Source: Vibrio sp. 10N (GTDB lineage Bacteria; Pseudomonadota; Gammaproteobacteria; Enterobacterales; Vibrionaceae). Taken from it: DNA of 64,000 bases. Positions 11,639-19,884 of the stretch are shown here, one piece after another. Within the stretch, counting starts at the first letter, position 1, and each line of letters opens with the position of its first letter. Under the pieces are notes generated by a model. It was not told the origin of the DNA and did no database searches. It saw only the letters and a program-made list of their open reading frames with translations. The position numbers were made by a program, and so were the translations under genes. The stretch is taken from contig NZ_BTPM01000001.1 in the NCBI RefSeq assembly GCF_036245475.1, forward strand, positions 868,001 through 932,000, read 5' to 3'.

Positions 11639-11680
11639 TGTGATATAGATTACATAAAAGTGAAATCAGAATGTTATGTT
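11639..11680 (+). promoter_or_regulatory. CRP-like site and -10 element ahead of the 5'-nucleotidase gene
   Basis: TGTGATATAGATTACA (11639-11654) matches the CRP consensus TGTGA-N6-TCACA at nine of ten positions. A -10-like TATGTT lies at 11675-11680, which would put the CRP centre about 41 bp before the start site, the class II position. A perfect palindrome GCATTTTAAAATGC follows at 11728-11741. The rest of 11489-11811 holds no gene I believe. Confidence 0.6.
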
Positions 11681-11811
11681 TGGTAGCTTACTTTAAACTA
11701 ACGCAAATTTTGTCGATGTTTTTCTTGGCATTTTAAAATGCTTATCGGCAAAAAGTGAGCTATTTCAATATGCTCTAGGCAGTGGATCCCCAAAGTTCAA
11801 AAGGTATGACA

Positions 11812-13476
11812 ATGAAAAAAAGCCTTATGTTTAAGTCCGTACTGAGTGCGGCTATCATCGCGTCACTAGCAGGATGCGCAACTCAACCCGAGCAAGAATG
11901 GAATGCTGATGAAACGTACAAGCTAACCATCCTGCATACCAATGACCATCACGGTCGTTTCTGGCAAAACAAATATGGCGAATATGGTATGGCAGCGCGT
12001 AAGACGTTGATCGACCAAATTCGCTCAGACGTGGAAGCAGAAGGCGGCAGCGTACTGCTACTTTCTGGTGGTGACATCAATACAGGTGTACCAGAGTCTG
12101 ATCTTCAAGACGCTGAGCCGGACTTTAAAGGCATGAGCATGATTGGTTACGATGCGATGGCGCTAGGTAACCACGAATTTGATAACCCACTAGAAGTTCT
12201 GTTTAAACAGAAAGAGTGGGCAAACTTCCCAATGCTGTCTGCCAACATCTACGACAAAGAAACTGGCGAGCGCCTGTTCGATGCTTACCACATGTTTGAT
12301 AAGCAAGGTATCAAGATCGCGGTTATCGGTCTAACAACGGAAGATACGGCAAAAATTGGTAACCCTGAGTACATCGGTGGCATCGAATTCCGCGATCCAA
12401 AAGTAGAAGCGAAAAAGCTTATCGCCGAGCTAAAAGAGACGGAAAAACCAGATCTTATTTTTGCTGTGACTCACATGGGCCACTATGAAAACGGTCAACG
12501 TGGTGTCAACGCACCAGGTGACGTAGCCCTAGCGCGTTACTTGAACGAAGGCGATCTAGACATGATTGTGGGTGGTCACTCACAAGAGCCTGTATGTATG
12601 GAAGGGCCAAACGTCGTTAAGAAGAACTTCAAGCCAAGCGACGAATGTAAGCCAGACATGCAAAACGGTACTTGGATTGTTCAAGCGTACGAGTGGGGTA
12701 AATACGTCGGTCGTGCTGACTATGAGTTCAAAAACGGCGAGCTGAACATGGTGAGCTACGACTTGATTCCAGTCAACCTGAAGAAGAAAGTCAAAATTGA
12801 CGGTAAGAAGCAGCGCGTATTGGTTGAAGATGAAATCAAGCAAGATGCAGAGCTACTGGCTTTCCTATCACCATTCCAAGAAAAAGGCCAAGAGCAGCTA
12901 GGTGCAAAAATTGCTGACACAAACGGCAAGCTGGAAGGTGACCGTAATGTGGTTCGCTTTAGCCAAACTAACCTAGGTCGTTTGATTGGTACTGCACACA
13001 TGGAACGCGCAAAAGCGGACTTTGCTGTGATGAACTCGGGTGGTGTTCGTGATTCTATCGCAGAAGGCGATGTCACTTATAAAGATGTACTGATCGTTCA
13101 GCCATTCGGCAACATCATTACTTACACTGACATGACAGGTGCAGAAGTTCTTGATTACCTAAATGTTGTTGCGACAAAACCAGTAGACTCAGGTGCTTAC
13201 GCGCAGTTCGCTGGCATTGAAATGACAGTAGGTAAAGAGTCAGTGTCTAACGTCGTTATTAATGGCAAAGCGCTGGATCCTAAAGCGACTTACCGCTTTA
13301 CCGTACCAAGCTTCAACGCGGCAGGTGGTGATGGTTATCCAAAACTGACAGGTCACCCAGGTCACGTCAACACAGGCTTTGTTGATGCAGAAGTGCTAAA
13401 AGAGTACCTAGAAGCGAACAGCCCAATTGATGTAAACAAGTATCAGCCAAAAGGCGAAATTGTTTATAAAAACTAG
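11812..13476 (+). CDS. nutA: 5'-nucleotidase, UshA/NutA type, lipoprotein
   Basis: 554 residues from the ATG at 11812, which has AAGG seven bases upstream. A GTG at 11782 would add ten residues ahead of the signal peptide and is unlikely. The lipobox is LAGC, so the enzyme is probably an outer-membrane lipoprotein as in other vibrios. The metallophosphatase domain shows TNDHHGRF, GGDINTG, GNHEFDNP, THMGHY and GGHS; the C-terminal nucleotide-binding domain shows NSGGVRDSI and FNAAGGDGYP. It would hydrolyse extracellular nucleotides to nucleosides. It is monocistronic, with its own CRP-like site and terminator. Confidence 0.93.
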   Translation: MKKSLMFKSVLSAAIIASLAGCATQPEQEWNADETYKLTILHTNDHHGRFWQNKYGEYGMAARKTLIDQIRSDVEAEGGSVLLLSGGDINTGVPESDLQDAEPDFKGMSMIGYDAMALGNHEFDNPLEVLFKQKEWANFPMLSANIYDKETGERLFDAYHMFDKQGIKIAVIGLTTEDTAKIGNPEYIGGIEFRDPKVEAKKLIAELKETEKPDLIFAVTHMGHYENGQRGVNAPGDVALARYLNEGDLDMIVGGHSQEPVCMEGPNVVKKNFKPSDECKPDMQNGTWIVQAYEWGKYVGRADYEFKNGELNMVSYDLIPVNLKKKVKIDGKKQRVLVEDEIKQDAELLAFLSPFQEKGQEQLGAKIADTNGKLEGDRNVVRFSQTNLGRLIGTAHMERAKADFAVMNSGGVRDSIAEGDVTYKDVLIVQPFGNIITYTDMTGAEVLDYLNVVATKPVDSGAYAQFAGIEMTVGKESVSNVVINGKALDPKATYRFTVPSFNAAGGDGYPKLTGHPGHVNTGFVDAEVLKEYLEANSPIDVNKYQPKGEIVYKN

Positions 13477-13506
13477 ACTTTAACCGGTTTTTATTCAATA
13501 AATAGA

Positions 13507-13535
13507 ACGGTGCCGAAAGGCGCCGTTTTTTTTTT
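13507..13535 (+). terminator. terminator after the 5'-nucleotidase gene
   Basis: ACGGTGCC GAAA GGCGCCGT followed by nine Ts; a compact hairpin with a GAAA tetraloop. Confidence 0.9.
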
Positions 13536-13559
13536 GGTCTGCGAGTTTTGGAGTAAGCG

Positions 13560-14036
13560 ATGACCCCGGCAATCAACCGAGCTAAAAAGAAGAAGATCAC
13601 TCACACCGTTCACCAATACGATCATGACCCTCGCCATGAGAGTTATGGCTTGGAAGCGGTAGAAGCACTAGGGCAAGATCCCGCGACTGTATTTAAAACC
13701 TTATTGTTTGCTATCAATGGTGAACCAAAGAATCTAGCAGTTGCAGTCATTCCTGTGGCTGAAAAGCTTAATTTGAAACTGGCAGCGAAAGCCGCTGGTG
13801 GCAAAAAAGCCGACATGGCGGACAAAGACATTGCCCAGAAAACGACAGGTTATGTGCTAGGTGGTATTAGCCCTTTAGGCCAAAAGAAGGCATTGCCGAC
13901 GTTTATTCACAGCTCCGCCGAGAGCCTAGAAATGATGTGTGTGAGTGCAGGAAAGCGCGGGTTAGAAATTGAGTTAGCACCGACCGACTTGGCGGCACTA
14001 ACTCGAGCGAAATTTGTGAATTTATGTGAAGCTTAA
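13560..14036 (+). CDS. ybaK: Cys-tRNA(Pro)/Cys-tRNA(Cys) deacylase YbaK
   Basis: 158 residues of the YbaK/EbsC family, which hydrolyses Cys mischarged onto tRNA-Pro by prolyl-tRNA synthetase. The family pattern is visible in the KTLLFAI strand, a conserved lysine region, and GYVLGGISPLGQKKALPTFI. The gene stands alone, reads toward the minus-strand pair at 14042-14904, and ends 5 bp from it. Confidence 0.93.
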   Translation: MTPAINRAKKKKITHTVHQYDHDPRHESYGLEAVEALGQDPATVFKTLLFAINGEPKNLAVAVIPVAEKLNLKLAAKAAGGKKADMADKDIAQKTTGYVLGGISPLGQKKALPTFIHSSAESLEMMCVSAGKRGLEIELAPTDLAALTRAKFVNLCEA

Positions 14037-14041
14037 GTTAC

Positions 14042-14380
14042 CTAAATTGCCTTCACTTTCATTAGCACGTAAATGGTTAGCTGTGAGATAGCCAGAACGA
14101 CAAGATTCTCTCTTAGAGTAAGTAGGCTTTCCCATTGAAGGTAAGAAATATAGTTAGAGCTCAGGCAGTAAATTAGAGACGTAAACGCCGCTACAGCAGA
14201 TTTTGAACGTGTAATGCCGACATCAATAGATGTACATTCCTTCGCTATGATAAAGGCTAAAACTAGGGCGGCAAGATTGTTTCCTTCGAGCATAGAGAGC
14301 GAGAGTACATCCCCCAATATTACCGAGAAGGTAACTAAGATAAGATAGCTAAACGCAATTACTGAAATGTACTTAGTCAT
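14042..14380 (-). CDS. unrecognised small membrane protein
   Basis: 112 residues with about four hydrophobic segments (roughly 4-25, 33-47, 60-80 and 88-108) and no family I recognise. Its start overlaps the stop of the upstream gene as ATGA, so the two are translationally coupled. It is more AT-rich than the neighbouring housekeeping genes, and the pair sits between ybaK and rluF like an accessory insertion. A toxin/effector-immunity relation with its partner is possible but unproven. Confidence 0.7.
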   Translation of the reverse strand: MTKYISVIAFSYLILVTFSVILGDVLSLSMLEGNNLAALVLAFIIAKECTSIDVGITRSKSAVAAFTSLIYCLSSNYISYLQWESLLTLRENLVVLAISQLTIYVLMKVKAI

Positions 14381-14904
14381 TGAACGCGTCTCTCGAGCTC
14401 ATTAGAGTATCTATGAGTTTCATAATATGAAAACTCATGTACACCCATTAATGCAATGGAAGCGATTAATGTCGCTAAGTTTCCAGAACTTGCTCCATTT
14501 TTTATGATCATCCAACCGGAGCCTGCGGTACCGTATAGCCCTGGGTTTGCGCCTCCAATGCTAGACCATCGATTGAATTGATTGTGAAACTTTAGAAGCT
14601 CTGCCAGTTCTTCATTTGTTAGTGACCATTCAGCCCATTGTGGGTTTATCAACGCGTCTGTGCATTTAGAGATCAGAGAGCTTTTCAATTGATTGTGTTC
14701 TAGCTGGTGGATGGAGAGCATAGCTTGTTGGCGAGATTGCCTGTCAAGCTGTCGATACATGATAGTACCAGCCATAGCCAAGGATATTTTTGATGCGTCG
14801 CCTTGTGCTAGATGAAGAGGAATCTTGAGTATGTTGCTTAGATATCGAACCGCTTCTGTGTTGTTCTTGGGGAGATTATACTTAGCTAGAAAGTCGCTTT
14901 TCAT
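14377..14904 (-). CDS. unrecognised protein, partner of the 14042 membrane protein
   Basis: 175 residues from the ATG at 14904. A TTG at 14934 in the same frame would put the first ten codons inside a perfect inverted repeat and is unlikely. The N-terminal two thirds is helical and polar, with many Gln, Arg and Leu; the C-terminal part contains a Gly/Ser-rich stretch and one hydrophobic segment (about 143-160). I recognise no family. A 12-bp perfect inverted repeat covers the ribosome binding site immediately upstream. Confidence 0.7.
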   Translation of the reverse strand: MKSDFLAKYNLPKNNTEAVRYLSNILKIPLHLAQGDASKISLAMAGTIMYRQLDRQSRQQAMLSIHQLEHNQLKSSLISKCTDALINPQWAEWSLTNEELAELLKFHNQFNRWSSIGGANPGLYGTAGSGWMIIKNGASSGNLATLIASIALMGVHEFSYYETHRYSNELERRVQ

Positions 14905-14935
14905 ATTGAGCCCTAATCGAAGTTTAGGGCTCAAT
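14905..14935 (-). promoter_or_regulatory. 12-bp perfect inverted repeat abutting a start codon
   Basis: ATTGAGCCCTAA and TTAGGGCTCAAT flank a 7-base loop and end one base before the ATG at 14904. The only Shine-Dalgarno-like bases (TAGGG) lie in the 3' arm, so the hairpin would hide them in mRNA. There is no T-run on either strand, so it is not a terminator. It could instead be a DNA operator. Confidence 0.7.
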
Positions 14936-15026
14936 TACAACTTATAGTTACCTTGCTAACCTATTTGTCAAATTGAATGCTGCGAGGCGTATCAATCAAA
15001 GTAGTAATATCGTTACTTAGGATTTA

Positions 15027-16154
15027 CTACTTTTTCAGCGACAAAGTCCCACCGACACGAGGCTTACGTTGACCCGACTCTGACTGACCAGATTTTGGGT
15101 TAACGGGTCTTTTGGCTGCTGGTTTCGCTGGGCGTGATTTATTACCAGAATGATTTGGTTTGCGCTGGCTCGGTTTGCCACCACGACCACCCTCACTGCG
15201 TTGGTTATCGGAATCTGAGTGACGACGCTTACTCGGGCCACGGCGGTATTCATCGGCACCGTGACCAGAATACGTTTTCATGTTGTCACGGTTATTGCGA
15301 CTAGCCGAGCGCGGATTTCTGCCATCACGCTGGTTCTTCTCAAACTCAGCTTCACGACGCGCATCGTGCAGCTTAGCATCGGTAGCCTTATTGATATGGC
15401 GACCCTTAGCGTCTTTGCGTGAAGCCTCTTCTGTACTGACAGAACCCTCACACATGCGCAGAATTTCTGCCACTTCTTCATCGCTTAGGTAACGCCATTT
15501 TCCGTTTGGAATACCATCAATAGAGATATTCATAATGCGTACGCGGCGCAGTTTTAGAACGTCATAGCCTAATGCTTCACACATGCGGCGGATCTGACGG
15601 TTGAGGCCCTGTGTCAGCGTAATACGGAACGAAAACTTGGTCTCTTGCTCAACTTTACACGGCAGAGTGACGGTATCAAGGATAGCGACTCCTGCGCCCA
15701 TCTTTTTGATGAAGTCTTTAGTGATCGGCTTATCGACGCGAACCACGTACTCTTTTTCGTGGTTGTTGCCAGCACGAAGGATTTTATTAACGATGTCGCC
15801 ATCATTGGTCAAGAAGATAAGACCATCGGAAGGTTTATCCAAACGACCAATAGGGAAAATACGCTTGTGGTGACCAACAAAGTCGACAATGTTTCCAGGC
15901 ACATCACGCTCAGTCGTACAAGTGATACCCGTCGGCTTATTAAGCGCGATGTAGATCGGTTTTTCCTTGCTACGAACAGGTTTACCATCAATCTCAACAT
16001 CATCGCCAGGTAGCACTTTTGTGCCCATTTCTGGCACCTTGCCATTGATCGTTACGCGTTGCTGCTCAATGAGCCTGTCCGCTTCACGACGCGAGCAAAA
16101 GCCCGTTTCACTGATGTATTTGTTGAGACGTTTTCCGTCAGCAGGGTTCGACAT
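15027..16154 (-). CDS. rluF: 23S rRNA pseudouridine(2604) synthase RluF
   Basis: 375 residues. An N-terminal S4 RNA-binding domain ([20 protein letters not shown], about 10-70) is followed by the RsuA/RluB/E/F-type catalytic core with the nucleophilic aspartate in GRLDKPSDG and the motif [15 protein letters not shown]. The match is closest to E. coli RluF. Residues after about 250 form a long basic, low-complexity tail rich in Arg, Lys, Ser and Gly, longer than in E. coli, probably an unstructured RNA-binding extension. Confidence 0.93.
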   Translation of the reverse strand: MSNPADGKRLNKYISETGFCSRREADRLIEQQRVTINGKVPEMGTKVLPGDDVEIDGKPVRSKEKPIYIALNKPTGITCTTERDVPGNIVDFVGHHKRIFPIGRLDKPSDGLIFLTNDGDIVNKILRAGNNHEKEYVVRVDKPITKDFIKKMGAGVAILDTVTLPCKVEQETKFSFRITLTQGLNRQIRRMCEALGYDVLKLRRVRIMNISIDGIPNGKWRYLSDEEVAEILRMCEGSVSTEEASRKDAKGRHINKATDAKLHDARREAEFEKNQRDGRNPRSASRNNRDNMKTYSGHGADEYRRGPSKRRHSDSDNQRSEGGRGGKPSQRKPNHSGNKSRPAKPAAKRPVNPKSGQSESGQRKPRVGGTLSLKK

Positions 16155-16225
16155 GCGAGGTTATCACTCTATGTTGGTCAGTTTTAAAGGTCGCGTATTT
16201 TATACCCAACTTAGCCTTAAGTCAC

Positions 16226-16807
16226 TTAACTCATGCGTTTTTGATGGCGTTCGCGGTTCTCAAGCTTCTTTTCTTGGCTTTTTCGTAGCATGACATACAC
16301 AGCACCACTGCCGCCATGGAAGCGTTGAGCACTATGAACACACTGGACATCTTTGATTTGCGTTAGCCAGTTTGCCAAGTAGCTTTTCATAAGAGCAGGT
16401 GGGTTAGATCGCTCGCCGCGGCCATGGACAATGATAACGGTTCGGATATCCATGCGCATACATTGCTGAAGGAACTTAATCACTTCTTCACGTGCTTCTT
16501 TGAGTGTTCGACGGTGTAAGTCGAGCTTGGCCTGCAGAGGGTACTTGCCGAGTCTGAGTTTGCGATATACCCCTTCTTGAACGCCATCGCGTTTGAATTC
16601 GATGATGTCATCAGGTTTGACCATGGGCGCATAGTCGATAGAGAGATATTCAGGGTCTTGCTCAGACAGCCAAAGTGCAGCTTGGCGCTTTGCCATCTGC
16701 GCGTCGGAAACTTGGTGGGACTTTTTCAGTTCGACGGTATCGTGTTGAATAGGCTTCACATCGCCCATCATTTGCTGGAATAGGTCTAGGTCATCGTCTT
16801 GAGACAT
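16226..16807 (-). CDS. smrA: Smr-domain protein SmrA (YdaL type)
   Basis: 193 residues. The C-terminal Smr domain has the LDLHRRT motif, TVIIVHGRGERSNP and the FHGGSGAVYVMLRK end, in the pattern of E. coli YdaL/SmrA rather than SmrB. Smr domains are nicking endonuclease-like or RNA-cleaving; the physiological substrate of SmrA is unclear. The N-terminal 80 residues carry the family linker. It is transcribed toward rluF with a 71-bp gap. Confidence 0.88.
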   Translation of the reverse strand: MSQDDDLDLFQQMMGDVKPIQHDTVELKKSHQVSDAQMAKRQAALWLSEQDPEYLSIDYAPMVKPDDIIEFKRDGVQEGVYRKLRLGKYPLQAKLDLHRRTLKEAREEVIKFLQQCMRMDIRTVIIVHGRGERSNPPALMKSYLANWLTQIKDVQCVHSAQRFHGGSGAVYVMLRKSQEKKLENRERHQKRMS

Positions 16808-16873
16808 AACTGCATCTCGAAATAAGCCAATTTAATGGCAGTATATACGAAGTCAGCACAAAAGTGAGAGCAT

Positions 16874-16908
16874 AAAAAACCGGAGTGAACAGGCGATCCA
16901 CTCCGGTG
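16874..16908 (-). terminator. terminator after the DUF3149 gene
   Basis: Minus-strand hairpin ACCGGAGTG / CACTCCGGT followed by TTTTTTA, 40 bp after the stop of the small gene at 16948. Confidence 0.85.
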
Positions 16909-16947
16909 CATAGCAGTTATCTATTTCAAAATAGAAGCTAAGCGATT

Positions 16948-17088
16948 CTAGTGAGGAGATTTGTCATTCATTACTTTATAGATGAAGAAAGCACCGTAAA
17001 ACAGCATCAGACCAAACGCCCCAAAAATCACAATCATTGAAGACAAGCCCACTGCATTACCAAATAGGAGATCAAGCCAAAAGTCCAT
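16948..17088 (-). CDS. DUF3149 small membrane protein
   Basis: 46 residues from the ATG at 17088, which has a perfect GGAGG six bases upstream; an in-frame upstream ATG at 17148 is ignored for that reason. The sequence begins MDFWLDLLFGNAVGLS and has one transmembrane helix (about 16-38), matching the DUF3149 family of tiny inner-membrane proteins. The function is unknown. It has its own terminator and an FNR-like site about 65 bp upstream. Confidence 0.85.
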   Translation of the reverse strand: MDFWLDLLFGNAVGLSSMIVIFGAFGLMLFYGAFFIYKVMNDKSPH

Positions 17089-17147
17089 GTTTCCTCCAAA
17101 AAGTAGTGAAGACAGGGTTACGTTAACGGTTGGTGCTAAAATGAACA

Positions 17148-17161
17148 CTGATCTGGATCAA
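17148..17161 (-). promoter_or_regulatory. FNR-like box upstream of the DUF3149 gene
   Basis: On the minus strand TTGATCCAGATCAG matches the FNR consensus TTGAT-N4-ATCAA except for the last base. It lies 60 bp before the ATG at 17088, compatible with activation at about -41. The other neighbour, tRNA-Pro, starts 185 bp away on the other strand. Confidence 0.55.
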
Positions 17162-17345
17162 TTGTACCCAGACTGTTAATGACCTGTATGTTAGTGTGTG
17201 TATTTGGTCACATTTTTCGTGCTTCTGGCTAGTTGCTGACCAAACGAGTCGATTTTAGTAAAAAGATGCTATAAAAGCCTTGCACGCCTGAGAATTATCA
17301 GTAATATACGCTTCCGTTGACAGGCAATAAGCCACTCAGCAATCT

Positions 17346-17422
<77 letters not shown>

Positions 17423-17426
17423 TTTT

Positions 17427-17457
17427 AAAAAAACCTCGCTAATCAGCGAGGTTTTTT
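17427..17457 (+). terminator. terminator after tRNA-Pro
   Basis: AAAAAACCTCGCT aatc AGCGAGGTTTTTT: 7-bp GC stem plus A/T extension and T-run. Confidence 0.92.
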
Positions 17458-17493
17458 GCATTCTGACCTCTAGAAATACGAGATATTAAGAAT

Positions 17494-17550
17494 GCGCATG
17501 TGGGTCGGGGGCTGGAAGCCCAGTCGCATCGAATCCCTCTTCACCGACCA
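17494..17550 (+). pseudogene. decayed second tRNA-Pro copy
   Basis: Contains GCGCAT, then GGGTCGGGGG, then the last 22 bases of tRNA-Pro including CCA, but the anticodon stem-loop and the 5' half are missing or scrambled. The 26-bp run 17529-17554 is an exact direct repeat of 17401-17426. It was followed by its own terminator, which is now split by the IS element. It is either a degenerate tandem tRNA duplicate or the leftover attachment site of a lost element. Confidence 0.75.
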
Positions 17551-17628
17551 TTTTTAGAAAAGCCTCGCTATTTAGCGCAATGTAGATCAGATAAGGATCG
17601 GTTGACCGATCCTTCTGATGAGAGACAA

Positions 17629-17661
17629 TCGGAAACCTGTTTATAGGTTTCCGATTTTTTT
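17629..17661 (+). terminator. inverted repeat with T-run inside the IS, just before the transposase ATG
   Basis: AATCGGAAACCT gtttat AGGTTTCCGATTTTTTT ends directly at the ATG of the transposase. As a terminator it would block transcription entering from the flanking DNA. The same hairpin leaves no room for a normal ribosome binding site. A second palindrome, GGATCGGTTGACCGATCC, lies at about 17595-17612. Confidence 0.75.
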
Positions 17662-18999
17662 ATGTCTATTCAAAACTTCTTTGCCGACTTCCTCGAAGAA
17701 AACCCTGTCGATGTAGCTCAGCTCACCACATTCTCTGAACATATTCCTGATGAGTGGGTCGCTAAAGCAGCCTCTCTGTCTGATAAAGCGACAATCCGTC
17801 GACGCCGACTACCGAGTGATATGGTTTTGTGGTTAATTGTTGGTATGGCTTTTTTCCGTAATGAACCCATTGCCGAAGTCGCACGGAGAATGAACGTCTG
17901 TGCTGATGGCCTTGCTGATGAAGAACTGTTGGCAAAGAGCGCTTTAACCCAAGCAAGACAGCGCTTAGGTAAAGCAGCACCAGAATGGCTGTTTAAGCAA
18001 TGCGGAAAAACATGGGGGCTTGAGCGATACCCTGATGATACTTGGCAAGGCCTACAGGTTTTTGCTGTAGATGGTGCTCTTTTTAGAACAGCTGACACAC
18101 CCGAATTAAGAGAACATTTTGGCTCTGGTAATACGTCTAGCAACAGGCAAACACCTCATCCAGTATTGAGGGTTGTGACAATGATGAATGTTCGCTCTCA
18201 TGTCATCGTTGATGCAGCGATAAGCCCGTATCGCCGAGGTGAAATCCCTCTAGCGATGCCCTTCATCAACGCTTTACCAGACAACTCTGTGACATTACTG
18301 GATAAAGGGTTTTATGGAGCAGATTTACTACTTTCTCTTCACAACAGTGGAATAAATAGACATTGGCTTCTCCCTGCAAAGAAAGGAGTCAAATATACCC
18401 TACTGGACGATAAAGAAAGCAGTGACATGCTAGTAGAGATGAAGACCTCTCCACAGGCTCGTAAGAAGAACCCTAATCTTCCTGAGAAATGGACAGTCAG
18501 GGCGGTCACTTACGAGGTCCAAGGTAAATCCAAGACGGTGTTTACCTCTCTTCCTAGAGACAAGTATGACGCTCAATCCGTGGCAGAGCTTTATCATGAA
18601 AGGTGGGAGATAGAATTAGGTTATCGTGATATCAAGAGTTCGATGCAACATAACGCTTTAGTGTTGAGAAGCAAAACAGTCGATCTCGTCTATCAAGAGC
18701 TATGGGGACTGCTACTTGGTTATAACTTGGTGAGACGAGAAGCTAGTCAAGCCGCAGTTGAACACGGGCGCTTACCTAATGAAATAAGTTTTAAGTATGC
18801 TTGCCAATTTATAGCCAGCCAGCTCAAAGTGATGAGTAAAGCGGTATCCTTAGGTAACACGCCGAAACGCTTAAAGAGCCTTCGAGGCGACCTATCCATC
18901 CTCTTTATAGACAAACGCCCTAAGCCAAACCGGCCTAGGGCGGTAAAAATATCAAAAACCCGATACCCTGTTAATCGCAACGCTGCTCCTCTTAAATGA
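17662..18999 (+). CDS. IS4-family transposase
   Basis: 445 residues, full length. The DDE catalytic core shows the first Asp in FAVDGALFR, the second in LLDKGFYG, and the Glu in the IS4 signature Y-x2-R-x3-E-x6-K (YHERWEIELGYRDIK). An N-terminal DUF4372/IS4-type helical domain precedes it, and the basic C terminus ends 9 bp from the right terminal repeat. No frameshift is visible, so the element may still be active. Confidence 0.95.
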   Translation: MSIQNFFADFLEENPVDVAQLTTFSEHIPDEWVAKAASLSDKATIRRRRLPSDMVLWLIVGMAFFRNEPIAEVARRMNVCADGLADEELLAKSALTQARQRLGKAAPEWLFKQCGKTWGLERYPDDTWQGLQVFAVDGALFRTADTPELREHFGSGNTSSNRQTPHPVLRVVTMMNVRSHVIVDAAISPYRRGEIPLAMPFINALPDNSVTLLDKGFYGADLLLSLHNSGINRHWLLPAKKGVKYTLLDDKESSDMLVEMKTSPQARKKNPNLPEKWTVRAVTYEVQGKSKTVFTSLPRDKYDAQSVAELYHERWEIELGYRDIKSSMQHNALVLRSKTVDLVYQELWGLLLGYNLVRREASQAAVEHGRLPNEISFKYACQFIASQLKVMSKAVSLGNTPKRLKSLRGDLSILFIDKRPKPNRPRAVKISKTRYPVNRNAAPLK

Positions 19000-19041
19000 A
19001 CTACGTTGCGCTATTTAGCGAGGCTTTTTGCGTTTTATCGC

Positions 19042-19455
19042 TTATTGCGTGGCGCCTTCACATTGGCTTACCGCTTTAGTGATTACCCCTTCAACACCCA
19101 GCACAGCAAAAATAATCGCAAAAAACGCCACAACACCACCAAACGCGCCAGTAAATGCCACATGCTGACCAAATAGCATCGCAATCATGCCCATAGCAAC
19201 AAATTTAGAGCCAACCAAAATAATGTATGAAGACACGCCGCGCTTTAGTTTTGGCAAGGACTTATGGGTTAGGAAATAGGCCGCCATCACTTTTTCTAGG
19301 GAAATCGCGCCTTTCAGCATCCCGGCCAGAATAACAGAGGCGAGTACCGCTACTTCCAAGCTTGCAATGAACACCCAGTCCCAAGAAGCGTTTAGAACCA
19401 GCATTACCACAGTAGTAATGATTGAACTAATAGCGATATCTTTAAGCATTTTCAT
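19042..19455 (-). CDS. unrecognised four-helix membrane protein
   Basis: 137 residues with about four hydrophobic segments (7-25, 28-48, 75-95 and 98-123) and a Lys-rich loop near 65-72. No family recognised. It is divergent from the formate dehydrogenase gene across a 429-bp intergenic region with regulatory-looking repeats, so common control is possible. Its 3' end abuts the terminator half left beside the IS element. Confidence 0.75.
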   Translation of the reverse strand: MKMLKDIAISSIITTVVMLVLNASWDWVFIASLEVAVLASVILAGMLKGAISLEKVMAAYFLTHKSLPKLKRGVSSYIILVGSKFVAMGMIAMLFGQHVAFTGAFGGVVAFFAIIFAVLGVEGVITKAVSQCEGATQ

Positions 19456-19700
19456 TTTGATTCCTCAATAGGTAATTGTTGCTGACCACACTAAGGTATC
19501 AACTGACATCGATAGCTGTTTACCACTTTGCGCCAATCGTGGTGAGTTGCTTTGGGTCAAACTCACACATTTACTGTGGTCATTTGACCTTTATAACGTT
19601 GTGGTTATACTGAAATCAGTATTGCTCCTATTTGTAAATCCCCCTTTTGGTGGACCCCCAGAGAGCGCCAAAATTTCTCATTTTAGATTTGTTCTACCAC

Positions 19701-19716
19701 TGTGATGCCGATCACA
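19701..19716 (+). promoter_or_regulatory. CRP site upstream of the formate dehydrogenase gene
   Basis: TGTGATGCCGATCACA is a perfect TGTGA-N6-TCACA. It is 169 bp before the fdh ATG. The same intergenic region (19456-19884) also has the paired half-sites GGTCATTTGACC (19578-19589) and ATGACC-TAG-GGTCAT (19817-19831), which may bind another regulator. No gene is seen in it. Confidence 0.7.
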
Positions 19717-19884
19717 AGCAGCTTAATTGCTGACAATTTGCCGTACCCGCTACACCTTGTTTCATTTATTTGGTGAATATCTTGTCTTGTCTGTATTGGT
19801 GTTGTGGCGTTTTGATATGACCTAGGGTCATGCTAGCGGCATGTGCAGTGGGCTATGTACCATCTGTCTAAAAGAGATAGCTCT

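Larger units (their letters stand above)
17578..19008 (+). mobile_element. complete IS4-family insertion sequence
   Basis: 1431 bp. Terminal inverted repeats CAATGTAGATCA (left) and CAACGTAGTTCA (right, read on the minus strand) differ at two of twelve bases. The 12-bp sequence CGCTATTTAGCG occurs on both sides (17566-17577 and 19009-19020) as target-site duplication; 10-13 bp is normal for IS4 elements. One intact transposase gene fills it. Removing the element restores a hairpin GCCTCGC..GCGAGGC plus T-run, so it landed in the loop of a terminator. Confidence 0.93.

Noticed and set aside
11489..11686. 65-codon open frame after kdsA
   Set aside because: It starts inside the terminator T-run, has no ribosome binding site and overlaps the CRP-like promoter region of the next gene.
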